Shown here in pieces: positions 35,605 through 43,806 of a DNA stretch of 64,000 nt. The notes beneath the pieces are model-generated. The model worked only from the letters and a program-made list of their open reading frames with translations, searched no databases and was not told where the DNA came from. Source of the DNA: Murdochiella massiliensis (GTDB lineage Bacteria; Bacillota; Clostridia; Tissierellales; Peptoniphilaceae); the NCBI RefSeq assembly GCF_900059565.1, contig NZ_FIZW01000001.1, positions 124,001 through 188,000 on the forward strand, in the 5' to 3' direction. Each line of letters opens with the position of its first letter. The first letter of the stretch is position 1. Both the position numbers and the translations under genes were made by a program.

Positions 35605-36529
35605 ATTGGGCAAGGCCTGTCTGGCCACCTTGGTTTGTGGCCTGCTTCTCGTCGGAGGAGCGTGGTTTATGGGGCTTCGTGATTTTTCTCTCGGCGGGAC
35701 CTCAATGGAAAACGAAGTAAAAGAAATTCCCTTGGATACGTTACGTGCAGTGGATATACAGCTGGAGTTGCAAAATGTGGAAATTCGGGAAGGCGGAACG
35801 AAAACCGTATTATATTATCCGGCTTATTCGGATCCTGCCTTACGGTTGCAAGTGAAACAGGAGGACGGAAAGCTTACCATTTCCGGACCAAAACAAAAAA
35901 CGAAATTACAAATCGCCATGCCCAATTTCTTTCCTTCGGTTCTGGATAAACAGAAGGTTGTCTTGAATGTCGCAAAAGGCCAAAAATTAGAGAATGTTTC
36001 CATTGACCTTTCTGTTGGGAGCGTTGCGTTATATAAAGCACACATCGAAAATGCCACCATACGAACCAAAATCGGGTCGATGGAAATAAACCATTGCCCC
36101 ATAGAGCATTTAGATGCGCAATCCGAAACCGGAAGTATATGGATAGCGGATACAGCATTATCCACCTCCTCGATTTCAACGGAAACCGGGTCCATTTCGG
36201 CCACGATTAAGCCTTCCGGAACGTTTGACTTGCGCACAAAAACCGGTGCAATCGGAGTGGATACGTTTGGCGTGAAGCGAACGAATGTAACCATGGAGAC
36301 GGGCACGGGACGCGTGAGATGGCAACGGGATACGCAGAGCGGCAATACCTTTCATCATGAAGTGGACGATGCGCAGGCAACCCTTTTCCTGCGCTCGGAT
36401 ACAGGAAATCTCGCGGTAATTGATCTGGAGGAAGAAACCAGACGGATCAATGAAGAAAGGCAGAATTCGCAGGGGAACGGCATATCGACTTCGGAAAGTG
36501 AGCGTTCACAAGCGAATCGTGAAGAGTAA
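35597..36529 (+). CDS. DUF4097-family beta-repeat protein
   Basis: A 310-residue protein anchored by an N-terminal helix (ACLATLVCGLLLVGGAWFMG), with an extracytoplasmic right-handed beta-repeat region (about 50-290) that shows repeated IxTxxGSIxI/ATIKPSG turns, typical of DUF4097. The start at 35597 has GAGAGGAG and overlaps the DUF1700 stop by eight bases; the open frame further upstream is not needed. Confidence 0.86.
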   Translation: MSKLGKACLATLVCGLLLVGGAWFMGLRDFSLGGTSMENEVKEIPLDTLRAVDIQLELQNVEIREGGTKTVLYYPAYSDPALRLQVKQEDGKLTISGPKQKTKLQIAMPNFFPSVLDKQKVVLNVAKGQKLENVSIDLSVGSVALYKAHIENATIRTKIGSMEINHCPIEHLDAQSETGSIWIADTALSTSSISTETGSISATIKPSGTFDLRTKTGAIGVDTFGVKRTNVTMETGTGRVRWQRDTQSGNTFHHEVDDAQATLFLRSDTGNLAVIDLEEETRRINEERQNSQGNGISTSESERSQANREE

Positions 36530-36558
36530 GAGATAAGAAACCCGACGAAAAGACTACA

Positions 36559-36623
36559 CATATATAGGGGTGAAAAAGTTTTTGCCCCTATATATTGTGC
36601 AATACGGCGGATCATGCTAAACT
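36559..36623 (+). promoter_or_regulatory. NrdR-like boxes and promoter of nrdD
   Basis: CTATATATTG (36588-36597), flanked by CCC and TGC, fits the core of the NrdR box (C-W-A-T-A-T-A-T-W-G). A second, one-base-shorter copy CATATATAG lies at 36559-36567, about three helical turns upstream. Together they also form the inverted arms ATATATAGGGG / CCCCTATATAT. The promoter is TTGTGC (36595-36600), 17 bases, TAAACT (36618-36623), so the second box overlaps the -35. NrdR itself is not encoded here. Confidence 0.6.
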
Positions 36624-36645
36624 ATTTTTAGTTTATCCGGTCGAG

Positions 36646-36682
36646 AGGGCAGGTCACAAAACCGCAGATGCCCTGTTTTTTT
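36646..36682 (+). terminator. Possible attenuator in the nrdD leader
   Basis: AGGGCA (36646-36651) can pair with TGCCCT (36669-36674) and is followed by G and seven T. It sits inside the transcribed leader 40 bases before the nrdD start. The stem is only 6 bp with a 17-base loop, so it is a weak call. Confidence 0.35.
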
Positions 36683-36720
36683 GTCCCGAACGCAATCGGC
36701 GCGAGGGAAAGGAGGAAGGC

Positions 36721-38790
36721 ATGATCACCGTAAAGAAACGCGATGGGTCGTATGTTGTCTATCGCATCAAAAAAATACAGGATGCCATGGAAAAGGCGTT
36801 CCTGTCCACCAAGACGCCCGTTTCGGACGATGTGTTGGAGCTTTTAGCTCTGCGTGCCACGGCGGATGCCGGAAAACAAGCCAAAGATGACATTTTAGAG
36901 GTGGAAGTTATTCAAGACAGCGTTGAGCGCGTACTGTCTAATTGTGGTTATCCCGATGTCGCCAAAGCCTATATTCTTTACCGTCAGCAGCACGAAAAAT
37001 TGCGTCGCGTGAACGACACGCTTTTGGATTATAAAAAGTTAGTGGATGATTATCTGAAAATCAACGATTGGCGTGTCAAAGAAAATTCGACGGTCACTTA
37101 TTCAGTAGGCGGACTCATTCTTTCCAATTCCGGCGCGATCACGGCTAATTATTGGCTCTCCGAAGTATATGATAAAGAAATTGCAGAGGCGCATAAGTCC
37201 GCGGCCATTCACATTCACGATCTCTCGATGCTCACCGGCTATTGTGCGGGATGGAGTTTGAAGCAACTCATCGACGAAGGGCTCGGCGGCGTACCGGGAA
37301 AAATCACTTCTGCGCCGGCAAAGCACCTTTCGACGTTATGCAACCAGATGGTGAATTTTCTGGGCATTATGCAAAATGAATGGGCCGGCGCGCAGGCTTT
37401 TTCTTCGTTTGACACCTATCTTGCTCCTTTCGTAAAAGTCGATCATTTGGATCTGGATGAAGTGAAGCAGTGCATACAGTCTTTTGTCTATGGCGTCAAT
37501 ACGCCAAGTCGCTGGGGAACACAGGCGCCGTTTTCCAATATTACGCTGGACTGGCGCGTTCCTGCGGATTTGAAAGATATGCCGGCGGTTGTGGGTGGAA
37601 AAACTATGGACTTTACCTACGGCGATTGCCAGGAAGAAGTCGATCTTGTGAATCGTGCCTTCCTCGAAGTGATGCTCGAAGGCGATGCCAACGGTCGCGG
37701 CTTCCAGTATCCGATTCCGACGTACTCGATTACGCGCGATTTTGACTGGTCACCGACGACGAACAACAAGCTGTTGTTTGAAATGACGGCGAAATACGGA
37801 ACTCCCTATTTTTCCAACTATGTAAACTCCGACATGGATCCGTCAGATGTGCGCAGCATGTGCTGTCGTCTGCGGTTGGATCTGCGTGAATTGCGGAAAA
37901 AAGCCGGCGGATTCTTCGGCTCCGGCGAATCCACGGGATCGGTTGGTGTGGTCACGATCAACTTGCCTCGTATCGCGTATTTGGCGAAAGATGAAGCCGA
38001 TTTTTACAAGCGTTTGGATTATCTGATGGACCTTTCCGCACGTTCTCTGAAACTCAAACGCGACGTGATCACCAAGTTGTTGGATGCCGGCCTGTATCCT
38101 TACACGAAGCGTTATTTGGGCACCTTTACCAATCATTTTTCGACCATCGGTTTGATCGGCATGAACGAAGTCGGCCTGAACGCCACCTGGTTGGGCAAAG
38201 ATATGCGCGATCCTGCAACACGTCAATTTGCGAAGGAAGTGCTGTTGCACATGCGCGAACGATTGAGCGATTATCAGGAAGAATACGGCGATCTCTACAA
38301 TCTGGAAGCCACACCGGCAGAATCGACCACCTATCGCTTCGCCAAGCACGATAAGGAAGATTTTCCGGATATCAAGACGGCGAACGAAAACGGTACGCCG
38401 TATTATACAAACTCCTCACACCTTCCGGTGGGCGCCACCGATGACGTGTTTGAGGCGTTAAAAGCACAAGACGAATTGCAAACGCTGTATACTTCCGGCA
38501 CGGTTTTCCATACCTTTTTAGGAGAAAAGCTCTCGGATTGGGAAAGTGCCATGGCATTGGTGCGCGCCATCGCGCAGAACTTCCATTTGCCGTATTACAC
38601 CATTTCTCCGACGTATTCCGTATGTCCTAATCACGGCTATTTGCCCGGTGAAGAACACGTCTGTCCGCACTGCGGCGAAGAAGCTGAAGTCTACAGTCGC
38701 ATTACGGGCTACTATCGTCCGGTACGCAACTGGAACGATGGCAAACAGCAGGAATATGAGGATCGTCGGGTGTATCATCCGAAGGAGTAG
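36721..38790 (+). CDS. nrdD: Anaerobic (class III) ribonucleoside-triphosphate reductase
   Basis: Glycyl-radical enzyme that makes dNTPs without oxygen. The 689-residue product starts with an ATP cone (ITVKKRDGSYVVYRIKKIQDAMEKAF), has the active-site cysteines (RSMCCRLRLDLRELRKKAGGFFGSGESTGSVG region) and the C-terminal zinc knuckle (SVCPNHGYLPGEE, HVCPHCGEE) followed by the glycyl radical loop RITGYYRPVRNWNDGK. I start it at ATG 36721 with AAAGGAGGAAGG; the open frame back to 36595 runs through the leader and promoter. Confidence 0.97.
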   Translation: MITVKKRDGSYVVYRIKKIQDAMEKAFLSTKTPVSDDVLELLALRATADAGKQAKDDILEVEVIQDSVERVLSNCGYPDVAKAYILYRQQHEKLRRVNDTLLDYKKLVDDYLKINDWRVKENSTVTYSVGGLILSNSGAITANYWLSEVYDKEIAEAHKSAAIHIHDLSMLTGYCAGWSLKQLIDEGLGGVPGKITSAPAKHLSTLCNQMVNFLGIMQNEWAGAQAFSSFDTYLAPFVKVDHLDLDEVKQCIQSFVYGVNTPSRWGTQAPFSNITLDWRVPADLKDMPAVVGGKTMDFTYGDCQEEVDLVNRAFLEVMLEGDANGRGFQYPIPTYSITRDFDWSPTTNNKLLFEMTAKYGTPYFSNYVNSDMDPSDVRSMCCRLRLDLRELRKKAGGFFGSGESTGSVGVVTINLPRIAYLAKDEADFYKRLDYLMDLSARSLKLKRDVITKLLDAGLYPYTKRYLGTFTNHFSTIGLIGMNEVGLNATWLGKDMRDPATRQFAKEVLLHMRERLSDYQEEYGDLYNLEATPAESTTYRFAKHDKEDFPDIKTANENGTPYYTNSSHLPVGATDDVFEALKAQDELQTLYTSGTVFHTFLGEKLSDWESAMALVRAIAQNFHLPYYTISPTYSVCPNHGYLPGEEHVCPHCGEEAEVYSRITGYYRPVRNWNDGKQQEYEDRRVYHPKE

Positions 38791-38799
38791 TGGGATGAG

Positions 38800-38887
38800 A
38801 AAACAGAGGGTGTTCAGAAGCAGAACGTAGCTTATGGACTTGCTTTGGAAAAGAGAAATATGCGGGACCTTCGGGTCCCGTTTTTTT
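38800..38887 (+). repeat. Partial copy of the rnpB 3' end plus its terminator
   Basis: Bases 38811-38846 are identical at 31 of 36 positions to 40277-40312, the 3' end of rnpB (TGTTCAGAA, CAGAAC and GCTTATGGA blocks). The terminator hairpin 38861-38880 matches 40328-40347 at 19 of 20. The 5' body of RNase P RNA is missing here. CGGGACC-TTCG-GGTCCCG followed by T7 still forms an intrinsic terminator for nrdD. I read it as a relic of an rnpB copy, left of an inserted AT-rich cassette. Confidence 0.8.
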
Positions 38888-38939
38888 GCGGGTTTTTTCT
38901 AAATTTTATATCTATACACGTAATTTGCTATCTGGACCG

Positions 38940-38968
38940 TTGCTTTTATTTTTAGTGAGTTATATAAT
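38940..38968 (+). promoter_or_regulatory. Promoter of the AT-rich cassette
   Basis: TTGCTT (38940-38945), 17 bases, TATAAT (38963-38968). It gives a leader of about 95 bases to the secreted-protein gene; the leader contains the 12-bp palindrome CTTCTGCAGAAG (38995-39006). Confidence 0.6.
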
Positions 38969-39069
38969 TTATGTACAGAAGGTTTGATGCCATTCTTCTG
39001 CAGAAGTCTATCTATTGTAACTTGATGATGTGTGTATATTAGAAGTTGGTGATAGAAAGGACGGATGTG

Positions 39070-39792
39070 ATGAGTAGGCTGTTTATTTTACGGAAGCGCT
39101 TAGGTTCATTAGTTATTGTTCTGCTTTGCTGTGCTGTTTGTTTTGCTTGTCCAATAAAAGTTTGTGCAGATGGTGAAAACGCGACAGCGCAACAGAATAA
39201 AATAGGGTTAACAGAAGAAGATGAAAATAGCTTGTACTCAAATTTTATAGAATTGGGAATTAACAGTGAAGTTGCAGAGTATCTTGTTCAAAAATATAAA
39301 AGCACTGGATTGATTGATGCGATTGATGAAAGAAAAGAACCAGAATATGTTCAAGTAGAAGATGAATATGTTCGTCGTGTGTATGCTGATGGATCGGTGA
39401 ATTTGTCTTCGTGTTTTATGATTGAATCTGAAGGTGCCGCACAAATCTCGCCACAGTCTGTTACACGAGGAAAATGGACAAGTGGATCCAACTGGTGGAA
39501 CATGACAGGTGGAAAAGCATATTATAATTCGGGAGTAGTTGTTTGCTCATTCTATTTTGATGCTTCAGGATCACAAGGCAGAAGTGCAACAATTGAGTCA
39601 GTATATGAACCATATATTAGATCAATTGGATGGAATGTAAGTGATATATCCTTAGTTAAGGTGAATTCTCATCATGCTAGATTGGGCTTTGTTTTGAATA
39701 CAAGTGGTGGAGTTCTTCCTGCGAGCACAACGTGCTACTTACATCTATATGTTAACGGAAATGACAATATGTATACTGAGTTTGATAGCTGA
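39070..39792 (+). CDS. Secreted protein of unknown function in an AT-rich cassette
   Basis: A 240-residue exported protein not recognised by me. A signal peptide covers residues 1 to about 34 (LGSLVIVLLCCAVCFACPIKVCADG). A charged helical part follows (about 45-100), then a beta-rich, aromatic C-terminal domain (GKWTSGSNWWNMTGGKAYYNSG, GVLPASTTCYLHLYVNGND). Start ATG 39070 has GAAAGGA upstream; the frame opens slightly earlier (TTG 39046, GTG 39067). Base composition is clearly more AT-rich than nrdD or the genes after rnpB. A secreted toxin- or bacteriocin-like role is possible but unproven. Confidence 0.7.
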   Translation: MSRLFILRKRLGSLVIVLLCCAVCFACPIKVCADGENATAQQNKIGLTEEDENSLYSNFIELGINSEVAEYLVQKYKSTGLIDAIDERKEPEYVQVEDEYVRRVYADGSVNLSSCFMIESEGAAQISPQSVTRGKWTSGSNWWNMTGGKAYYNSGVVVCSFYFDASGSQGRSATIESVYEPYIRSIGWNVSDISLVKVNSHHARLGFVLNTSGGVLPASTTCYLHLYVNGNDNMYTEFDS

Positions 39793-39823
39793 GATCTTCT
39801 TTTTACAAGAAAAGGAGTAAAAT

Positions 39824-39922
39824 ATGGAGCAATTAGGTGTATTAAACGTGATCCTTTCCTTTCTTAAAATCGTTTTTCTCATTGCTGGAACGCTGTATTT
39901 TGTGAAACATTTGAACAAGTGA
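39824..39922 (+). CDS. 32-residue single-pass membrane peptide
   Basis: A short frame from ATG to TGA preceded by AAAAGGAG at 39809-39816. The peptide is MEQLGVLNVILSFLKIVFLI, then AGTLYFVKHLNK: one hydrophobic helix with positive residues at the end. It begins 31 bases after the secreted-protein stop in the same strand and the same AT-rich stretch, so the two are probably one transcript. It could be an immunity, holin-like or assembly peptide; this is inference from layout. Confidence 0.65.
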   Translation: MEQLGVLNVILSFLKIVFLIAGTLYFVKHLNK

Positions 39923-39949
39923 TCCCTTCTGCATAGTGGTCGTGGCTTC

Positions 39950-39978
39950 TTGCAAGATTTCGCTATTTCAAGTAAGAT
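39950..39978 (+). promoter_or_regulatory. Promoter of rnpB
   Basis: TTGCAA (39950-39955), 17 bases, TAAGAT (39973-39978). Transcription would start at about 39985, next to the first P1 bases of the RNase P RNA. Confidence 0.7.
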
Positions 39979-39987
39979 GAAGCCCTG

Positions 39988-40304
39988 AAAAGTAAGTCGG
40001 AACATCGCGAAGAGTATCGTATTCGAGGAAAGTCCGTGCACCACAGAGCAGAATGCCGGATAACGTCCGGTGGAGGCGACTCTAAGGATAGTGCAACAGA
40101 AAGAAACCGCCAGAAATGGTAAGGATGGAAAGGCGAGGTAAGAGCTCACCGGCAACCTGGAGACAGGTTGGCCCTGTAAACCCCATTCGGTGCAAGATCA
40201 GAGCCGAGATGCAGTTGCTCGCTGCGGCTCGACGAATCGCTAGAGCGTTCTGGTAACAGGACGACGAGACAGATGATGTTCAGAAACAGAACACGGCTTA
40301 TGGA
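39988..40304 (+). ncRNA. rnpB: RNase P RNA
   Basis: Catalytic RNA that cuts the 5' leader from tRNA precursors. Conserved blocks are GAGGAAAGTCC (40025-40035), ACAGAGCAGAATGCCGGATAAC, GAAACCGCC, GGTAAGAGCTCACCGG, and the 3' block ACAGAACACGGCTTAT. GTAAGTCG (39992-39999) pairs with CGGCTTAT (40294-40301) to form P1. The ends are estimated from P1 to within a few bases. A length near 317 is on the short side for bacterial RNase P RNAs. A degenerate copy of its 3' end lies 1.5 kb upstream. Confidence 0.93.
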
Positions 40305-40328
40305 TTTGCTTTTCGGAAATAAAATGAT

Positions 40329-40355
40329 GCGGGGCCTTCGGGTCCCGCGATTTTT
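40329..40355 (+). terminator. rnpB terminator
   Basis: GCGGGGCC, loop TTCG, GGTCCCGC, then GATTTTTG. It is the sister of the hairpin at 38863-38887. Confidence 0.85.
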
Positions 40356-40419
40356 GTGTGTGACGTGCAACGGTGCTTGGTAAGAAGGAGTTTTGCACGC
40401 GATTTGTTTAGGAGGATGT

Positions 40420-41139
40420 ATGGTCGGATTGGGAACGCTCATCAATACGGCCGCCGTCATTGTCGGTGGTCTGGTGGGAATGGTTACGAGAAGTATATTT
40501 AAGCAACAGCAACAGGAAGCGGTCATTAAAAGCTGCGGCGTGAGCGTTCTATTTATGGCCATGGCCAGTGCCATGCAGGGGATGTTACGCCTTGAAAACG
40601 GTCACCTTCTTGCCGGACGAACGCTCTTCGTTGTGATTGTCCTGGCCATCGGGACGGTCGTCGGCGAAATACTGAATTTGGAACAGCAACTTATTTCCTT
40701 CGGCGAATGGTTGAAGAAACGTTCCGGAAACGAAAAGGACTCACGTTTTGTCGAGGCTTTCGTGACAACCTCACTCTCTGTGTGCATTGGCGCCATGGCC
40801 GTAGTCGGTGCATTGCAGGATGGCGCGAACCACGATATTTCCACACTTGTCGTTAAGTCTGTATTGGACTTTCTCCTTGTTTTAGCCATGACCGCCTCTC
40901 TTGGTCCGGGAGCGATCTTTTCTGCCGTCATTGTCTTTCTCTTCGAGGGATCACTAACGCTTCTTGCGACCTGGATTGCACCGGTTTTAACGGAATCGGC
41001 ACTCATCAATCTTTCACTCATGGGCGCCATCCTCATTTTTTGTATCGGCATTAACCTTGTTTGGGGAAAAATGCTTCGTGTCGCGAATATGTTACCTGCT
41101 TTACTGTTCGCGGTGCTGGTTTCGTATCTGCCGTTTTGA
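40420..41139 (+). CDS. DUF554-family membrane protein
   Basis: A 239-residue integral membrane protein with about six helices, beginning GLGTLINTAAVIVGGLVGM, the DUF554 hallmark, and containing ALQDGANHDISTLVVKSVLDF and GINLVWGKMLRVANMLPAL. Function in the family is unknown; a transport role is commonly guessed. The ATG at 40420 has AGGAGG just upstream; the earlier in-frame TTG is not needed. Confidence 0.9.
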   Translation: MVGLGTLINTAAVIVGGLVGMVTRSIFKQQQQEAVIKSCGVSVLFMAMASAMQGMLRLENGHLLAGRTLFVVIVLAIGTVVGEILNLEQQLISFGEWLKKRSGNEKDSRFVEAFVTTSLSVCIGAMAVVGALQDGANHDISTLVVKSVLDFLLVLAMTASLGPGAIFSAVIVFLFEGSLTLLATWIAPVLTESALINLSLMGAILIFCIGINLVWGKMLRVANMLPALLFAVLVSYLPF

Positions 41140-41285
41140 TCGGAATGCGTTTTTTTGAACATCTTTTTTTCCTATCATGGCCTATTCCTCTTCGGAAGGA
41201 ATAGCATTGTCGTGCACAAGTTTTTACATTCCCGGAAACACGAACCGTTTCATCGTAAGTTAGAAAGAATTTGATAGTTTCTCCC

Positions 41286-41314
41286 TTGTTCCCCGAAAAA
41301 AGCTACGGTACTAT
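41286..41314 (+). promoter_or_regulatory. Promoter of the DUF6110/P-type ATPase pair
   Basis: TTGTTC (41286-41291), 17 bases, TACTAT (41309-41314), about 80 bases before the first gene. An 8-bp hairpin (CTATTCCT / AGGAATAG, 41182-41204) lies further upstream without a T run. Confidence 0.5.
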
Positions 41315-41394
41315 TTCTTCAAACATCATGATGCACGATTGTCGGCGAAGGAAAATGCTATTGTCGAAGCGCATCGGTTAGAAAAGAGGAGAAA

Positions 41395-41721
41395 ATGAAA
41401 AAGAAATTACTGTATACGGGTGTAGGCGTGGTGCTCGGTTTGGTGTCGGATAAGCTTTGGAAAACCAAAAAGGCGCGTTCTTTTGCGGTCAGTGCTGTTG
41501 CCGGCGGATTAAAAGCAAAAGAAAGCTTAGATAAGACGATCGAAAAAGTGCGGGAAGAAACCGGCGACATCGTTGCCGAAGCAAAAGTAAAGAAAGCGGA
41601 AGAGGAAGCCAAAGCGCAGGCAGAGAAAGAAGCCGAAGAAGCGAATAGTGACATCGTAAAAATTGCCGAAACCGTGGATGAAACCAGTGAAGCACATTGT
41701 GATGAGGAAAGCGCGGAGTAA
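41395..41721 (+). CDS. DUF6110-like small protein paired with a metal ATPase
   Basis: A 108-residue protein. A short hydrophobic N-terminus (LLYTGVGVVLGLVSDKLW) is followed by a small Ala/Gly segment (AVSAVAGGLKAKESLDKTIEKVREE) and a long Glu/Ala/Lys coiled tail. This pattern matches the DUF6110-type proteins that precede HMA-like ATPase genes in Bacillota. It ends one base before the ATPase GTG, so it is coupled to it. It may chaperone or anchor the ATPase. Confidence 0.7.
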   Translation: MKKKLLYTGVGVVLGLVSDKLWKTKKARSFAVSAVAGGLKAKESLDKTIEKVREETGDIVAEAKVKKAEEEAKAQAEKEAEEANSDIVKIAETVDETSEAHCDEESAE

Positions 41722-41722
41722 G

Positions 41723-43804
41723 GTGAAAGTTTCAATCATTCATCGCCTTCCCGGAAGAGCCCGCTTTCATCTTGCGGAGGGGCTCACCTACGAAGAGGCG
41801 AATGCAATTAAATACCTTACGGAAGGCGTGGACGGTGTCAAGCGTTGTTCCATTTCCACATTGACCGGCAATGCCGTTGTGGAATACGAGGAGAGCGCGA
41901 TCAAGAATATTGCCCGATTATTTCTCACGTTGGATCGCGAGAGCTTACCGGCTGTGACGATTGACGATGTGTATTTTGAGCCCGTAGCGGAGCGGGATTT
42001 TTTTCATCTGCTGCGCGATGCGGTACAGATGCGCCTTCTATACAAGTTTTTTGTACCCATGCCCATTCGCGTTGCATTAACCTTATATCGCGCCAAGGAT
42101 TACTTGCTTAACGGTTGGCGAGCGTTACGGCAAGGAAAATTGAATGTTGCCGTATTGGACGCTTCCGCCATCAGCATATCGCTGTTGACCGGCGATTTTC
42201 AAGCGGCTTCTTCCACCATGTTCCTGCTGAATCTCGGTGAAGAGTTGGAAGATTGGACGTTAAAGAAAACCAGAGCGGACTTAACCCGAAGTCTGGCGGT
42301 CGGTGTAGATCGCGTGTATGTGGTGGAAGGCGAGGAACTGGTTTCCAAGCCGTTGAGCCAGGTGGTGCCGGGCGATATCGTGGACGTCGGCATGGGAAGC
42401 CGTATACCGGTGGACGGTGTGGTCGTAGAAGGCCAAGGCATGGCGAATCAGGCTTCTTTTACGGGGGAAAGTCTACCTGTCGCAAAAGCGATCGGCTCCG
42501 GCGTTTTTGCCGGAACGATTCTGGAAGAGGGAAGCTTGCGCATCCGCACATCTGCGATTTCCACCGAATCTCGGTTGCAACAAATCATTGAGCGCATTGA
42601 AGACAGCGAAAAGAACAAGTCGGAAAAACAGAAAGAAGCCGAAGCGCTTGCGGATTCGCTGGTCAAGTATTCCTTTATCGGCGCGTTGGCTACTTTTGTT
42701 TTGACAAGAAGTATCTGGCGAGCGAAAGCATTCTTTATGGTGGATTATTCCTGCGCTTTGCGTTTGACCATCCCCATCGCGGTCATGAAGGCGATGAGTC
42801 AGGCAGGCGAGCAGGGCATATTGGTAAAGGGTGGAAAGTATCTGGAAAATTTAGCCAAGGCAGATACCATTGTCTTTGACAAGACGGGCACCTTAACGCA
42901 GGCTTTACCGACGGTGGAGAAGGTCATCGCTTTCGGCCCTTATTCCGAGGACGAAAGTTTGCGCATTGCGGCATGTCTTGAAGAGCATTTTCCTCATTCT
43001 ATTGCGGCCGCGGTGGTGCAGGCGGCTAAGGATCGCGGTTTGCGACATGAAGAGATGCATTCCGAACCGGAATACATTGTGGCGCACGGTATCGCCTCTA
43101 CCATTAACGGAAAACGGGCAATCATCGGATCCGAACATTTTGTTCTGGAAGATGAAGCGGTCGAGCTGAGCGAAGATAATCGTGACCTGATCAATGCGTT
43201 GAAGGAATCGTCATCGTTGCTGTATATGGCGGTAGATGGCCGATTGGTCTGTGTTCTGTGCATTACGGATCCCATTCGTCCGGATGCGATACAAACCATC
43301 CGGGACTTGCGTTCCGTAGGCGTAGAAAACATTTATATGCTTACGGGAGATGCAGAGAATGCGGCAGCGCATATTGCCAAGCAACTGCATCTTACCGGTT
43401 ATCGTTCTCAAGTGCTACCGGAAGATAAAGCGGACTTTATCAAGGTGTTGAAAGAGAAGGGCTCCACCGTGGTAATGGTGGGGGACGGAATCAATGATTC
43501 GGTTGCGCTTTCGCAAGCGGATGTCGGCATTTCCATGCATAAAGGTGCTGATTTAGCCAGAGAAATTGCGGATATCGCCATCGGAAAAGATGATCTTTCC
43601 GCATTAGTCGAGTTGATTCTCCTGGCACGAGCGCTACAGAAGAGGACGCGTCAGGACTATCATTTTATCCTTACCTTCAACAGTTTATTAATCGGTTTGG
43701 GCCTTAGCGGCATCCTTTCCAATACCGGTTCCGCTTTCCTGCACAATGCTTCAACGGTGGGGACGGCTTTGGCGAACACGAAGCGATATCCCGCTCTTAC
43801 CTGA
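41723..43804 (+). CDS. P1B-type (heavy-metal) ATPase with SCAL membrane motif
   Basis: A 693-residue P-type ATPase. The N-terminal HMA-like fold (VSIIHRLPGRARFHLAEG) has no CxxC. The actuator has FTGESLPVAK; the phosphorylation site is FDKTGTLT; the P-domain hinge is GDGINDSVAL; an HP-like EEHFPHSIAAAV is present. The sixth-helix metal motif reads DYSCALRLTIP in place of CPC/CPx/SPC. The metal is therefore uncertain. Start chosen as GTG 41723 (GGAG just upstream, next to the previous stop); ATG 41702 is the alternative. Confidence 0.88.
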   Translation: MKVSIIHRLPGRARFHLAEGLTYEEANAIKYLTEGVDGVKRCSISTLTGNAVVEYEESAIKNIARLFLTLDRESLPAVTIDDVYFEPVAERDFFHLLRDAVQMRLLYKFFVPMPIRVALTLYRAKDYLLNGWRALRQGKLNVAVLDASAISISLLTGDFQAASSTMFLLNLGEELEDWTLKKTRADLTRSLAVGVDRVYVVEGEELVSKPLSQVVPGDIVDVGMGSRIPVDGVVVEGQGMANQASFTGESLPVAKAIGSGVFAGTILEEGSLRIRTSAISTESRLQQIIERIEDSEKNKSEKQKEAEALADSLVKYSFIGALATFVLTRSIWRAKAFFMVDYSCALRLTIPIAVMKAMSQAGEQGILVKGGKYLENLAKADTIVFDKTGTLTQALPTVEKVIAFGPYSEDESLRIAACLEEHFPHSIAAAVVQAAKDRGLRHEEMHSEPEYIVAHGIASTINGKRAIIGSEHFVLEDEAVELSEDNRDLINALKESSSLLYMAVDGRLVCVLCITDPIRPDAIQTIRDLRSVGVENIYMLTGDAENAAAHIAKQLHLTGYRSQVLPEDKADFIKVLKEKGSTVVMVGDGINDSVALSQADVGISMHKGADLAREIADIAIGKDDLSALVELILLARALQKRTRQDYHFILTFNSLLIGLGLSGILSNTGSAFLHNASTVGTALANTKRYPALT

Positions 43805-43806
43805 AA

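Noticed and set aside
38800..40355. Classical prophage or integrative element at rnpB
   Set aside because: No integrase, recombinase or phage gene is present, and the orientation of the rnpB copies does not fit simple integration into its 3' end.
41182..41204. 8-bp hairpin after the DUF554 gene as a terminator
   Set aside because: No T run follows and the stem is AT-rich; I mention it only as context.
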